Positions 44,376 through 53,624 of a stretch of DNA of 64,000 nt are shown here, one piece after another. The position numbers were made by a program, and so were the translations under genes. The notes under the pieces were generated by a model. The model did not search any database and was not told where the DNA came from. It saw nothing but the letters and a program-made list of their open reading frames with translations. The DNA is from Paenibacillus polymyxa (GTDB lineage: Bacteria > Bacillota > Bacilli > Paenibacillales > Paenibacillaceae). The number at the start of each line of letters is the position of its first letter. The first letter of the stretch is position 1. The stretch spans positions 1-64,000 of the forward strand of contig NZ_JAGGNR010000021.1 of assembly GCF_018614975.1 (NCBI RefSeq), written 5' to 3'.

Positions 44376-45356
44376 TCAATCGTTAGGGAACACAAGCCCA
44401 ATCTGCTTCCGAATCTGATCCATGACCTGCATCGTAACATAGGAGCGTTCATACGTGTTCATGTCAGACTCCTTTTTGCCTTCCTGAACCAGATTGACGA
44501 ACTCCTCCACTTCATAATACATCGCTGGATGGGTTTGTTCGACTGTGAGCTGCTCCACCGTACCGTCATTGTAACGTATCTCTGCATGTTCCGGTGAACC
44601 AATCTTGTCAATGATAATGCTGCCCAGTTCGCCCATGATTTCGCTTGGTACATGAGAATTGGAGATTTTGGAGTATGTAACGACCGCATCCATCCCATCA
44701 TAGTCCAGAAGCACGCTACCTTGTCCATCTACGCCAGATTCCAGCATCATCGCTTGGGATTGAACCTGGTTAGGTGCACCGAACAACGTAATCAATGGAT
44801 AGAGACAATACACCCCGAGATCCATTAACGCCCCATTAGCGAGTTCAGGCTTGAACGCGTTCAGGACAATCCCCTCTTTGTACTTGTCGTAACGCGAAGA
44901 ATACTGAGAGTATCCTGCTACGTATTTGCGGACAGGACCAATTTTATGCAGGCTCTTCTGCACCATTTTGAACTGGGGAACAAGGGTCGATTTCATCGCT
45001 TCCATGAGCAGAACCTGATGTTCTCGTGCTGTATCGATCATGCTCCGAACTTCGGCGTTATTTGCAGCCAGAGGTTTCTCACACAATACATGTTTACCGT
45101 TTCTCAGAAAAAGCTCAGCCTGCTCTGCATGAACCGTATTCGGTGATGCAATGTAGACTGCATCAATCACATTACTTGCCGCCAACTCTTCCAGATCGGT
45201 GAATCGGTGTTCAACATCATATTTATCTGCAAAAGCGTTAGCCTTATCTTCAGTTCTTGAGTACACGGCGGTTAATTTGAATCCTTCAACCTGTGCTGCG
45301 GCTTCAAGAAGCCTTTCTGTAATCCAGTTAGTACCCACTACGCCAAAACGAACCAT
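44376..45356 (-). CDS. Gfo/Idh/MocA-family oxidoreductase
   Basis: A 326-residue protein with the N-terminal Rossmann region VRFGVVGTNWITERLLEAA (the glycine motif is GTNWI, so weaker than the usual GxGxxG) and the diagnostic EKP motif (CEKPLAANNAEV) near residue 95, followed by a GFO_IDH_MocA C-terminal domain. It is a NAD(P)-dependent dehydrogenase, probably of a cyclic polyol or sugar; the substrate is unknown. AGAGGTAGG precedes the ATG. It is in no obvious operon beyond the epimerase gene. Confidence 0.85.
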   Translation of the reverse strand: MVRFGVVGTNWITERLLEAAAQVEGFKLTAVYSRTEDKANAFADKYDVEHRFTDLEELAASNVIDAVYIASPNTVHAEQAELFLRNGKHVLCEKPLAANNAEVRSMIDTAREHQVLLMEAMKSTLVPQFKMVQKSLHKIGPVRKYVAGYSQYSSRYDKYKEGIVLNAFKPELANGALMDLGVYCLYPLITLFGAPNQVQSQAMMLESGVDGQGSVLLDYDGMDAVVTYSKISNSHVPSEIMGELGSIIIDKIGSPEHAEIRYNDGTVEQLTVEQTHPAMYYEVEEFVNLVQEGKKESDMNTYERSYVTMQVMDQIRKQIGLVFPND

Positions 45357-45547
45357 GCCTACCTACCTCTTTCATCTATAAATTTCATTTGAGTTCTAAA
45401 CCTGTATACCATCTTGTATATTGTAGCTCATATTTCGTTCAGATTGAAGGAAGGTACTTTATCCCACATATTGATATCTTGCTTTTTAAGTTGAAACTTC
45501 GTCAATCCTTTGGAGTTGAGGGTATAATTAGAGATGAGGTGATCACC

Positions 45548-46132
45548 GTGGGAAGTCCAGATCAAGATCGCATACTGCCCGAATCTTTAGATGAAAAATA
45601 CTGGCATGCCATCATCAACAACGATAATTCTTATGATGGAACGTTCTTTTATGGTGTGCAGACAACGGGCATTTTTTGCCGACCTTCCTGTAAGTCCAGA
45701 GCACCCAAAGCTGAAAATGTGCTGATATTTCAACATGTTGAAGAAGCGTTAGCATTAAAGTTCAGACCCTGCAAACGTTGTAAACCAACAGGCGAGCGGG
45801 TACCTGATCAGGAGTGGATATACGGGATCACGGATTACATCGAACATCATTACGCCGAACCTCTATCGTTAGAGGTCCTTGCCACTGTAAGTCATGGCAG
45901 TCCATATCATCTGCATCGTGTGTTCAAGCGGATTACAGGCCGCACACCGGTTCAATATATTCAGGATAAACGAATTACCGAAGCCCGGAAGTTGCTTGAA
46001 CATACCGGACTTACCGTCACCGATATTGGTCGCCATGTCGGTATACCTAACTCAGCTTATTTCATTACTGTATTTCGCAAACACACAGGTCTCACACCTG
46101 CACACTACCGCGAAAGGCATGAGAACTTATGA
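45548..46132 (+). CDS. AdaA-like methylphosphotriester-DNA alkyltransferase/AraC activator
   Basis: A 194-residue two-domain protein. The N-terminal Ada zinc domain has four cysteines, C44 and C48 in GIFCRPSCKSRAP and two in RPCKRCKP, as in Ada and B. subtilis AdaA. The C-terminal AraC helix-turn-helix runs from about residue 100, ending GIPNSAYFITVFRKHTGLTPAHYR. It repairs methylphosphotriesters by self-methylation of a cysteine and then activates repair genes. The GTG start at 45548 follows GAGGTGATC. Its end overlaps the next gene by 4 bases. Confidence 0.92.
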   Translation: MGSPDQDRILPESLDEKYWHAIINNDNSYDGTFFYGVQTTGIFCRPSCKSRAPKAENVLIFQHVEEALALKFRPCKRCKPTGERVPDQEWIYGITDYIEHHYAEPLSLEVLATVSHGSPYHLHRVFKRITGRTPVQYIQDKRITEARKLLEHTGLTVTDIGRHVGIPNSAYFITVFRKHTGLTPAHYRERHENL

Positions 46133-46947
46133 AGACGAATCTTACTTACAAAGTACCCAAAACGTTACTCAACAAGGGGACAGGGTTCCTTAATGGATAT
46201 ACACATACGCTGAATCCTTACACAGGCTGCACCTTCGGTTGTTCCTATTGTTATGTCAGACAGATGCCTGTCTCCTTATTTCGCAAAGAGGATTGGGGAA
46301 CGTGGGTCGATGTGAAACAGGAGGCTTCCCTAGTGTTCGCCAAAGAGTTGCAACGTGCCCTGACCAAAGGGAAAGTCACTCTGTTCATGTCATCCAGTAC
46401 CGATCCGTATCAACCCGCCGAATACAAGGAGTGTATCACGCGTTCATTGCTTGAAACGATGGTACAGCATCCGCCCGATTTTGTATTAGTCCAAACCCGT
46501 AGTCCACTCGTTACCCGGGATATAGATCTGCTACAGCAGTTAGGTGACCGGGTTCGTGTCAGCGTGACGGTGGAGACGGATCTGGACGATATGCGCAAGC
46601 ATTTCAGTCCTTCCGCTCCCCCAATTGCAGGCCGATTACGTGCATTGGAACAGTTGCGGGATGCCGGAATACCCACGCAGGTGGCGATTGCTCCTGTATT
46701 ACCCAGCAGTGAACAGTTTGCAGCCATCTTGAGACCTCTGGTTCAGCGTGTATGCATTGACGATTATTTCATGGGCGATGGTAGTGAGGGCAAGCGCACC
46801 CGTCGACTCGGCATGGAGTCGCTCTATCAAGAAGTGGGGATGGATCATTGGTATCATCCAGATGCGTATCAGACTGTTGTACAGCGGATGAAAGACTATT
46901 TTGCCGAAGATGAAATCTGGATCAGTCAGGCGGGATTCGAGCCTTAA
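46129..46947 (+). CDS. Radical SAM protein, spore-photoproduct-lyase-like (SplB/Rv2578c group)
   Basis: A 272-residue radical SAM enzyme. The [4Fe-4S] cysteines are in C34-TFG-C38-SY-C41. SSSTDPYQPAEYK, VLVQTRSPLVTRDIDLL and VSVTVETDLDDM blocks match the SPL-like/Rv2578c group. It is shorter than a true spore photoproduct lyase, and the reaction is not known. The gene overlaps the ada-like gene by ATGA, so the two are translationally coupled; this pairing suggests a role in DNA damage response. Confidence 0.88.
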   Translation: MKTNLTYKVPKTLLNKGTGFLNGYTHTLNPYTGCTFGCSYCYVRQMPVSLFRKEDWGTWVDVKQEASLVFAKELQRALTKGKVTLFMSSSTDPYQPAEYKECITRSLLETMVQHPPDFVLVQTRSPLVTRDIDLLQQLGDRVRVSVTVETDLDDMRKHFSPSAPPIAGRLRALEQLRDAGIPTQVAIAPVLPSSEQFAAILRPLVQRVCIDDYFMGDGSEGKRTRRLGMESLYQEVGMDHWYHPDAYQTVVQRMKDYFAEDEIWISQAGFEP

Positions 46948-46952
46948 TTGGC

Positions 46953-47042
46953 TATATAAATTGAACTAAAATATTTACACTGGACACTCCGATAACAGAA
47001 CAACCTTCCGATCGCTGTTATCCCCAGTTTTTTTGATTTAAT
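46953..47042. repeat. Dispersed repeat family 2, truncated copy
   Basis: It contains the left end TATATAAATTGAACTAAAAT, then ATTTACACTGGACACTCC and CGATCGCTGTTATCCCC. The right half is replaced by the terminator at 47050. It lies right after the radical SAM gene. Confidence 0.7.
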
Positions 47043-47049
47043 AAAAAAT

Positions 47050-47081
47050 AGCCCCTTTCCTTGTTTGAAGGAAAAGGGGCT
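47050..47081. terminator. Terminator
   Basis: AGCCCCTTTCCTT pairs with AAGGAAAAGGGGCT (one bulge), with A-runs before and T-runs after. It serves the converging radical SAM and Gfo genes. Confidence 0.85.
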
Positions 47082-47112
47082 GTTTATCATGACATAAACA
47101 ATAATGGCTATC

Positions 47113-48219
47113 TTATTTATCCAATGTATACAATGGCAGATCCACCGGCAATGCAGCCGGGCGCTGACACGAGCTTTTCATCTGGTAGAATGTCTGTTCA
47201 TCTGATGAATCATGGAATGCCCACATGGCCTCAAGAACATGGTAGGCCAACTCCCCACTCGCACGGTGTGTACGTCCACTATGTGCTGCATAGGCCATAT
47301 CTGCAACACCAATGCCGCGTGTATTCTCCTGATATCCTGGGAGAAGTGGAACTTCCGTCCATTCATGTTCACCCAGCAAGCGGTAACGAACCGGACCGCC
47401 AAAGGTGTTAGGGTCAGGTACCTGCAATGTACCGTGTGTGCCATATATCTCAATCGGTGGCAATGCACTTCCACCAAATACGTCAAAACTCGTAATCAGT
47501 GTGCCAATGGCCCCCTGTTCAAACTGTAACAGACCCGTAACGTGAGTAGGAATTTCGACGGGAACCGTCTGGCCCCTCTTTTTCTCACTCGTAATCGTCC
47601 GCTCTTCCATGGCTTTACCTGTCATGCCTGCAATCGATTTGATCGGTCCCATCAGTTGAACCAATGCCGTGAGGTAGTACGGACCCATGTCAAACATTGG
47701 CCCACCGCCTGACGCGTAATAAAACTCCGGATCGGGATGCCAGTGCTCATGACCACGGCTCATCATAAATGCGGTCGCCGCCACCGGCTTGCCGATTACC
47801 CCTTCTTCCACCAATTGAAGTGAAGTCTGGATGCCTGAACCAAAGAACGTTTCTGGTGCACAACCCACGAGCAATCCTTTACGCTTCGCTGTTTCGAGCA
47901 CGACCTGCCCTTCTTCACGGGTAACCGCGAGCGGTTTTTCTACATAAACATGTTTGCCAGATTCAAGTGCCCGCAAGCATACATCTGCATGAACGGAAGG
48001 AATCGTCAGGTTGATGATCAGCTCAATCTCGGGATCAGCCAAGATTTCGTCGACGCTGTATACGTTAGGCACGTTATAGGCTGCTGCCTGCTCCTCGGCA
48101 CGTTTCCGGTCGAGATCCGCAACAGCAACAAGTTCCAGCACCTCGAACCGGTGACAGTTTTCCATATAAATGCCGCTGATTTTACCGCAGCCAATAATGC
48201 CTACTTTCATTGTTTTCAT
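47113..48219 (-). CDS. Gfo/Idh/MocA-family oxidoreductase
   Basis: A 368-residue protein with the dinucleotide motif GIIGCGKISG near residue 8 and the EKP motif VYVEKPLAVTREE near residue 95, then a C-terminal substrate domain with DMGPYYLTALVQLMGP. It is probably a sugar or inositol-type dehydrogenase. It follows the ThuA-like gene and two more carbohydrate genes on the same strand, with a LacI regulator at the head (50346-51395), and may form one operon with them. The ATG at 48219 follows GGGAG. Confidence 0.87.
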   Translation of the reverse strand: MKTMKVGIIGCGKISGIYMENCHRFEVLELVAVADLDRKRAEEQAAAYNVPNVYSVDEILADPEIELIINLTIPSVHADVCLRALESGKHVYVEKPLAVTREEGQVVLETAKRKGLLVGCAPETFFGSGIQTSLQLVEEGVIGKPVAATAFMMSRGHEHWHPDPEFYYASGGGPMFDMGPYYLTALVQLMGPIKSIAGMTGKAMEERTITSEKKRGQTVPVEIPTHVTGLLQFEQGAIGTLITSFDVFGGSALPPIEIYGTHGTLQVPDPNTFGGPVRYRLLGEHEWTEVPLLPGYQENTRGIGVADMAYAAHSGRTHRASGELAYHVLEAMWAFHDSSDEQTFYQMKSSCQRPAALPVDLPLYTLDK

Positions 48220-48315
48220 GCCTGGGGCTCCCTTCGCCGTGGATCAGAAATGGTTTATCCATTGAGGATGAATTGTTGACACAGAAGTTACGTTTGCAAT
48301 CAAACTACAATCTCA

Positions 48316-49041
48316 TTAGTTCTGGTTGTCCGCCATACCTGTGTACACTTCGGTTGCTGCACTTACCCGACTCTTGGCAAGTTCTTTGCCTGCTGCTGTC
48401 CATTTGAAACCACTGCGCATCATTTCAGTCACGGGTTTCATGTCTACAATGTCTGCATGGTGTCCCAGCGAGTTGTAGAATACCCGTCCGGCGCCCCAGC
48501 GTTTCGTCCAGACAACAGGCATATCTACGGGTCCATTCGCCGCATGCGGACCACTCACCACTGGAAAACGAGTTGTTGCCAGCACTTCCACTGCCGGGTC
48601 TACGTGCAGGTAGTACTGTTCACTTTTCACCTGAAAATCTTCAATATGATCCAATAACGGGCTAGAGCCACGCTTCATGTTTACCATATACTCCACACCA
48701 TCGTTACCTGGATGAGCAACCCATTGTCCACCCGTCATAAACTGCCAGTCTACGTTATTTCGGAAGGCATCACACATGCCGCCATGAAGACCAGCCAAGC
48801 CCACACCGCTCTGAACAGCCGCTGATACGTTATTGACGAGTTCCTGCTCAATCTGTCCCATCGTCCACAATGGCACGATCAGATCCAGACCCATCAGCTT
48901 CTCTGCATCCGCATAAGACTCCAACGTATTCGAGACTTCAACCTCAAACTGCTCTTCCTTCAAAATACGCTCAAAAATCGCTGCTACCTGCTCCGGTTCA
49001 TGTCCATCCCAGCCGCCCCATACAATCAGTGCTTTACTCAT
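48316..49041 (-). CDS. ThuA-family protein (trehalose-utilisation-like)
   Basis: A 241-residue protein of the ThuA (glutamine-amidotransferase-like) family. It has an N-terminal ALIVWGGWDGHEP, LHGGMCDAF, then GRVFYNSLGHHADI. Some members take part in 3-keto-sugar or trehalose use, often beside Gfo/Idh/MocA oxidoreductases as here; the precise reaction is not established. The ribosome site (GAGTGA) is weak. It lies between two Gfo genes on the same strand. Confidence 0.85.
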   Translation of the reverse strand: MSKALIVWGGWDGHEPEQVAAIFERILKEEQFEVEVSNTLESYADAEKLMGLDLIVPLWTMGQIEQELVNNVSAAVQSGVGLAGLHGGMCDAFRNNVDWQFMTGGQWVAHPGNDGVEYMVNMKRGSSPLLDHIEDFQVKSEQYYLHVDPAVEVLATTRFPVVSGPHAANGPVDMPVVWTKRWGAGRVFYNSLGHHADIVDMKPVTEMMRSGFKWTAAGKELAKSRVSAATEVYTGMADNQN

Positions 49042-49111
49042 CGTTTATTCACTCGCTTTCGCCTAGTTTAGTTGTGTTCAACCTTATTTCTGACGTCACT
49101 GTCTTGCTTGA

Positions 49112-50284
49112 TCACATCTCTTCAAGCGTCACCCAGCGCCGTTCTGTTACCGAACGTTCTACCGCTTCCAGTACAGCCTGACAAGCGACCCCATCGTGGA
49201 AACTCGGTGATGGTTGGCGTCCTTCAGAGATTGCTGTCACCAGCTCCAGCATTTCATGGGTGAACGTGTGCTCGAATCCAATCGTATGTCCGGCAGGCCA
49301 CCAGGCTTCAGCATATTTATGTGCCGGATCGGTTGCCAGTACACGGCGGAATCCCTGTACGTCCTCTTCATCTTTTGTAAAATACACTTCCAATTCATTC
49401 ATCCGCTCAAAATCAAATCGTACACTGCCGAGACTGCCGTTAATCTCAAACGAGTTCGTACTACGATGACCTGCTGCAAAACGTGTAGCCTCGAAGCTGC
49501 CCAGCGCACCTCCTGTGAATCGTGCCAGGAACAACGTAGCGTCGTCGACAGTCACTTCTCCTTTCGGTGCATCCGCATTCGAACTGCCCTTTGCACTCAG
49601 ACCAGTCATTTCGGCTGCAAGCGGTCGTTCTTTGATGAAGGTTTCGCTCATGCCGATGACTTCCTGGAATTCACCAACGAGGAAACGAGCCAGATCGATT
49701 AAATGCGCGCCCAGATCCCCGTGGGAACCAGAGCCAGCCACTTCTTTTTGCAAACGCCATACCAGCGGGAACGAAGGGTCCATGATCCAGTCCTGCAAGA
49801 AAAAAGCACGGAAATGATAGATCTTACCCAGTCGTCCGCTCTCCACCAGATCCTTCGCTAATTGCACCGCTGGTGAGAAACGATAGTTGAACCCGACCAT
49901 ATGGGCGACTCCAGCATCCTCTGCTGCCTGAAGCATCTCACGCGAATCCGCGAGGGACAGAGCCAGTGGTTTCTCACAAAAAAGGTGCTTGCCCTGACGA
50001 GCCGCTTCCAGCGCAATTTCCTTGTGGGCATCACTTGGCGCGTTGATATCAATCAGATCAATATCATCCCGCTTCACCAGTTCGCGCCAATCAGTCACAC
50101 TCTCGGACCAACCGAACTGATTCGCTGCCTCCCGTACTCCCTGCTCGTTACGTCCACAGATCACAGACATCTCAGGCTGCAGCGGAGCAGACGGGAAAAA
50201 CATCGGCAGACTGCGATAGGCATTACTGTGGGCCTTCCCCATAAACTTGTATCCAACCATTCCGACACGAAGACGATTTGACAT
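49112..50284 (-). CDS. Gfo/Idh/MocA-family oxidoreductase
   Basis: A 390-residue protein with the N-terminal MSNRLRVGMVGYKFMGKAHSNAYR, the EKP motif CEKPLALSLADS near residue 97, and a C-terminal domain with a HGDLGAHLIDLARFL segment. A YKFMGKAHSNA start is typical of the subgroup found with ThuA and 3-keto-glycoside genes. I chose the ATG at 50284 (GGAGG 8 bases upstream) over the ATG two codons earlier, which lies too close to that site. It is 61 bases after the LacI gene on the same strand. Confidence 0.87.
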   Translation of the reverse strand: MSNRLRVGMVGYKFMGKAHSNAYRSLPMFFPSAPLQPEMSVICGRNEQGVREAANQFGWSESVTDWRELVKRDDIDLIDINAPSDAHKEIALEAARQGKHLFCEKPLALSLADSREMLQAAEDAGVAHMVGFNYRFSPAVQLAKDLVESGRLGKIYHFRAFFLQDWIMDPSFPLVWRLQKEVAGSGSHGDLGAHLIDLARFLVGEFQEVIGMSETFIKERPLAAEMTGLSAKGSSNADAPKGEVTVDDATLFLARFTGGALGSFEATRFAAGHRSTNSFEINGSLGSVRFDFERMNELEVYFTKDEEDVQGFRRVLATDPAHKYAEAWWPAGHTIGFEHTFTHEMLELVTAISEGRQPSPSFHDGVACQAVLEAVERSVTERRWVTLEEM

Positions 50285-50345
50285 GGTCATTTCCTCCTTT
50301 GGAATAATAAAAAGTCTTTTATCTTTTAATGTGTGTACCAATAAA

Positions 50346-51395
50346 CTATTGACGGATAGAAGAAGCACGGATGATCAGTTCGGTAGGCAACAACGCTCTC
50401 GCTGATTCGGTTACCGCTACAACAGAATTATTCGCTTTATCTTTATCACCCACAGACCCATGCATAAGCTTCGATGCTGCAAGTTCACCCATCTCAAAAA
50501 ATGGAACCCTGACGCTGCTCAGCGGCGGAACCGCCATCTCGGCGGCATCGGAGTCGTCATAACCCACAAAAGCCGGAAAATCCGCAGCCCTTACTCCCCG
50601 CTCACGCAAACCATGCATGACACCAATGGCCATCCGGTCATTGGCCGCAAATACAGCATCAATCTCATGTAAACGATCTGCTACAATCGATGCCGCCTCA
50701 ATGCCGCTTCGTCTACTATAGTTCCCCTCAAGCAATAGACTCGGGTCCAGCTCCATACCTGCTTCTTGCAGACCAAGACGGACACCTTCCATTCGCTCCT
50801 GGCTGTTGGAATAGCTGTCCGGACCATTGAGAAAAGCGATTCTACGATATCCCTGATCCGTAAGATGACGTATGGCAAGCCTGCTTCCTTCCACATGATC
50901 CGCATCCACTTCCGTGAACGATTGGCCCTCAAAATGCTGATTCATGACACAGAACGGGTGTCCTTCCTGATGAAGCTGCTGCATGGCCGCCAGTTCTTCA
51001 TGATCATCTCTGGCACCAAGGATGATGCAGGCATCCACTTTCTGACGCCGGAACAGATCCGTATAATTCATCACTTCACCGGGTGTCCGGAACATAACCA
51101 GAAGGTCCATGCCATTGTCTCTGGCTTTGCTTCCAATCCCACTCAGCATTTCCGAGAAAAAATACGCCGAGAACAGATGCGCCTTCGGAACATAAGGTAA
51201 TACCACGCCAAGGTTCCCGCTTTTACTTCTGGCAAAACTGCGAGCAAGAGCGCTGGGCACATAGCCTAACTGTTCGGAAGCTTCAAGAACCTTGCGGCGT
51301 GTCTCTTCTTTAATAGGACCTACCTTATTAAGCACCCGGGAGACCGTCGCCTCGGAAACACCCGCAAGATCAGCCACTTCTTTACGAGATGCCAT
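50346..51395 (-). CDS. LacI-family transcriptional regulator
   Basis: A 349-residue regulator with the headpiece ASRKEVADLAGVSEATVSRVLNKVGPIK (residues 2-29) and the effector domain of the LacI/GalR type. It is the first gene of a minus-strand series with two Gfo/Idh/MocA dehydrogenases and ThuA, so it probably regulates that series. The effector is unknown. The ATG at 51395 is preceded by a G-run (GGGGGGG); GTG at 51404 is in frame but too close to it. A family 2 repeat starts just upstream. Confidence 0.9.
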   Translation of the reverse strand: MASRKEVADLAGVSEATVSRVLNKVGPIKEETRRKVLEASEQLGYVPSALARSFARSKSGNLGVVLPYVPKAHLFSAYFFSEMLSGIGSKARDNGMDLLVMFRTPGEVMNYTDLFRRQKVDACIILGARDDHEELAAMQQLHQEGHPFCVMNQHFEGQSFTEVDADHVEGSRLAIRHLTDQGYRRIAFLNGPDSYSNSQERMEGVRLGLQEAGMELDPSLLLEGNYSRRSGIEAASIVADRLHEIDAVFAANDRMAIGVMHGLRERGVRAADFPAFVGYDDSDAAEMAVPPLSSVRVPFFEMGELAASKLMHGSVGDKDKANNSVVAVTESARALLPTELIIRASSIRQ

Positions 51396-51412
51396 GAATT
51401 TCACCCCCCCTT

Positions 51413-51641
51413 TATATAAGTTGAACTAAAATTATTTACACTGACACTACGATGACAGAATAACCTTCCAATCGCTGTTATTCCCAGATTTTTTTGATTC
51501 CCTTTTCTAAAGGGAAAATCCGGTGATAGCGTATGCTTCCGATGCAGCTTTCTTTCAGAAAGCTTTTAGGCGAACGCTTCGCTTTTTCAGGTTTTTTCTG
51601 TCCTCTCCGTTATCGTGCAAATGATTAATTCAACTTATATA
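51413..51641. repeat. Dispersed repeat family 2, most complete copy
   Basis: A 229-base element bounded by inverted ends TATATAAGTTGAA (left at 51413, its complement ending at 51641). The match continues inward as ATTTACAC/GTGCAAAT. A central stem pairs GATTTT (51487-51492) with AAAATC (51515-51520) and CCCTTT with AAAGGG, with outer CGCTGTTA/TGATAGCG pairing. Other copies: 4440-4490, 16181-16351, 30636-30780, 46953-47042. It lies upstream of the LacI gene. No gene is inside. Confidence 0.8.
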
Positions 51642-51740
51642 TCTCATCAGCAATAATATAGTAATTAAAAATCGATATTTATGTACGCGCGTACATTTTC
51701 TCACGCCATGTAACCGTTGTCAATGCTTTTAACACAAAAA

Positions 51741-51778
51741 AATAATGAGAGCTCGGGTTAATCCAAGCCCTCATTATT
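51741..51778 (-). terminator. Terminator of glpX
   Basis: AATAATGAG...GCT...GG pairs with CC...AGC...CTCATTATT. On the minus strand a U-run (from AAAAAA) follows. It lies about 75 bases past the glpX stop codon. Confidence 0.85.
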
Positions 51779-51854
51779 ATCTTGCCAGAGATGGTACTTT
51801 TCACTACAACAATTACAGTTGATCCTGTTTGTTCAATTATGTGGGGAGTGCAGC

Positions 51855-52937
51855 TCACAACGTCGTTGTAACGCCAAGATCAACGGAGGATTGACTAAAC
51901 TCAGCCTGCTCCATCGTTTTTGCATGACTCGGAATGCGATCCGAGGGTTCTGGCGTGGATTGGAGCTGTCTTACTTTGTGCAACACTTCTTTGTTAGGCA
52001 GGAAGTGTTGGGAACGAATAAACCGAATTGTTTTGGTTTTGGCACGCATAACAATCGAATCCGTCTCGGCGCGATCATCCGCAAGATACCGCACCCCTCC
52101 CAAGATCTCACCTGGCGTCACACCTGTTGCGGCAAAAATAACATCCTCCGTGCCGATCATATCCTGCATCGTTAATACTTTGTATGGATTATCAATCCCC
52201 ATCTGCAAGCAACGCTGAAATTCGTCTGCGTTGGCAGGCATCAGACGACCTTGAATCTCACCCCCAAGGCAAGATAGCGCTGCGGCAGCCAGCACACCTT
52301 CTGGCGCTCCTCCAGATCCGACATACAGATCAATGCCTGCCTCCGGGAATGCTGGCGCCATCGCACCAGCAACATCGCCGTCACTGAGGAACTTAATTCT
52401 CACACCAACCTTGCGTAGCGTCTTGATTGTGCTCTCATGTCGCACACGATCCAGAATCATCACAGTGAGGTCCGAGATGTTTTTGTTCAATGCGGCAGCG
52501 GCTTTCTCCAGTGTGACTTCAACCGGGTCTTCAATGCTGACCTTGCCTACAAGCGCAGGACCTACCGCCAGTTTCTCCATATACATGTCCGGTGCGTGGA
52601 GCAGGTTACCTTTTCCCGCCACTGCAATAACCGAGAGAGCGTTGTTTAGTCCTTTGGCCACGATTTCTGTACCTTCGAGCGGGTCTACAGCCACGTCAAC
52701 CTCAGGCCCCTCAGCGTTGCCCACTTCCTCGCCGATGTACAACATGGGTGCTTCATCCATTTCTCCTTCACCGATTACCACCGTGCCGCGAATGGACACG
52801 GAATCGAACATGGCGCGCATGGCCAAAGTAGCCGCTTCATCTGCACTGTTCTTGTCGCCTCGTCCCATCCAGGGTGCTGAAGCTAACGCAGCCAATTCTG
52901 TTACTCTGACAATTTCCAACGCCAGTTCGCGTTCCAT
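51855..52937 (-). CDS. glpX: Class II fructose-1,6-bisphosphatase
   Basis: A 360-residue GlpX-type phosphatase. The N-terminal MERELALEIVRVTELAALASAPWMGRGDKN, the metal site VAVDPLEGTE, IGEGEMDEAPML and FLSDGDVAGAMAP motifs are all intact. It hydrolyses fructose-1,6-bisphosphate in gluconeogenesis. I chose the ATG at 52937 by the family's usual N-terminus and the GGGAAG upstream. It has a C-terminal tail (about 25 residues after LHKVRQL, ending VTTTL) longer than in many homologues. It is monocistronic. Confidence 0.94.
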   Translation of the reverse strand: MERELALEIVRVTELAALASAPWMGRGDKNSADEAATLAMRAMFDSVSIRGTVVIGEGEMDEAPMLYIGEEVGNAEGPEVDVAVDPLEGTEIVAKGLNNALSVIAVAGKGNLLHAPDMYMEKLAVGPALVGKVSIEDPVEVTLEKAAAALNKNISDLTVMILDRVRHESTIKTLRKVGVRIKFLSDGDVAGAMAPAFPEAGIDLYVGSGGAPEGVLAAAALSCLGGEIQGRLMPANADEFQRCLQMGIDNPYKVLTMQDMIGTEDVIFAATGVTPGEILGGVRYLADDRAETDSIVMRAKTKTIRFIRSQHFLPNKEVLHKVRQLQSTPEPSDRIPSHAKTMEQAEFSQSSVDLGVTTTL

Positions 52938-53624
52938 TTTTCCCACTTCCCTTCCAATTTCCAAAAGCATAACTTGAAAGCAGTACTAAATCCATCGCAA
53001 ATCCATATGAAATTGATCTATAATCGGCGTCGTAGCGCCTTTTGCATGATGTATACCTTATTTATCCAATTAATATTTTGATTGATTTCGCTCCTTTCTT
53101 CGTCTGGTTTTAAGAGTTCAATCCACCTGTTTTCTCACTTGAAATATTAATTTTTTTCCATTTTGCGCTCATAAAACTAAATAGTTCAACATGGTGAATT
53201 AACACACCCGTTTCGTTCGCAAAAAGTTCTTTTAACATGCGGTATATACAACTTATATACTGATTATTAAGAACGTAACGTTATCTAACAAAATACGAAC
53301 GAAAACGATTTTCGTATGACTGTCCAAACGTAGAAATAAACCAATAAATTGTAATGATGATCCTTGAGATCAGCCTGCTCCCTTTAACATTATTGAGCTA
53401 ATTATACTGCCAATTATGTATTAATCAGGACTTTAACTTTTGCTAAAGCCATAGACGTAGCTTATGAAGGTCATCGAAAATAATAAGTTTACATAATATT
53501 TATTATGTTTTTATTCTTCAGTTTTTTCATTTTATTATTTAACGGTTCTGACAAAACATAAAAAAGCCCAAAAGAATTCTGCTCAATAGCATTTTTCTCT
53601 CAAGCTTTTCCCTCGATGATTCCG
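52938..53624. other. 687-base AT-rich intergenic region
   Basis: I find no gene. It has an inverted repeat ATACGAA-N11-TTCGTAT at 53293-53317 around GAAAACGATTTT, similar to the LacI-like palindrome at 3938-3953. Short A/T tracts fill the rest. It should hold the glpX promoter. Confidence 0.5.
53293..53317. promoter_or_regulatory. LacI/cre-like inverted repeat upstream of glpX
   Basis: ATACGAA and TTCGTAT flank the core GAAAACGATTTT. The core is close to the cre consensus but one base too long to be a standard site. It is about 355 bases before the glpX start. Confidence 0.35.
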
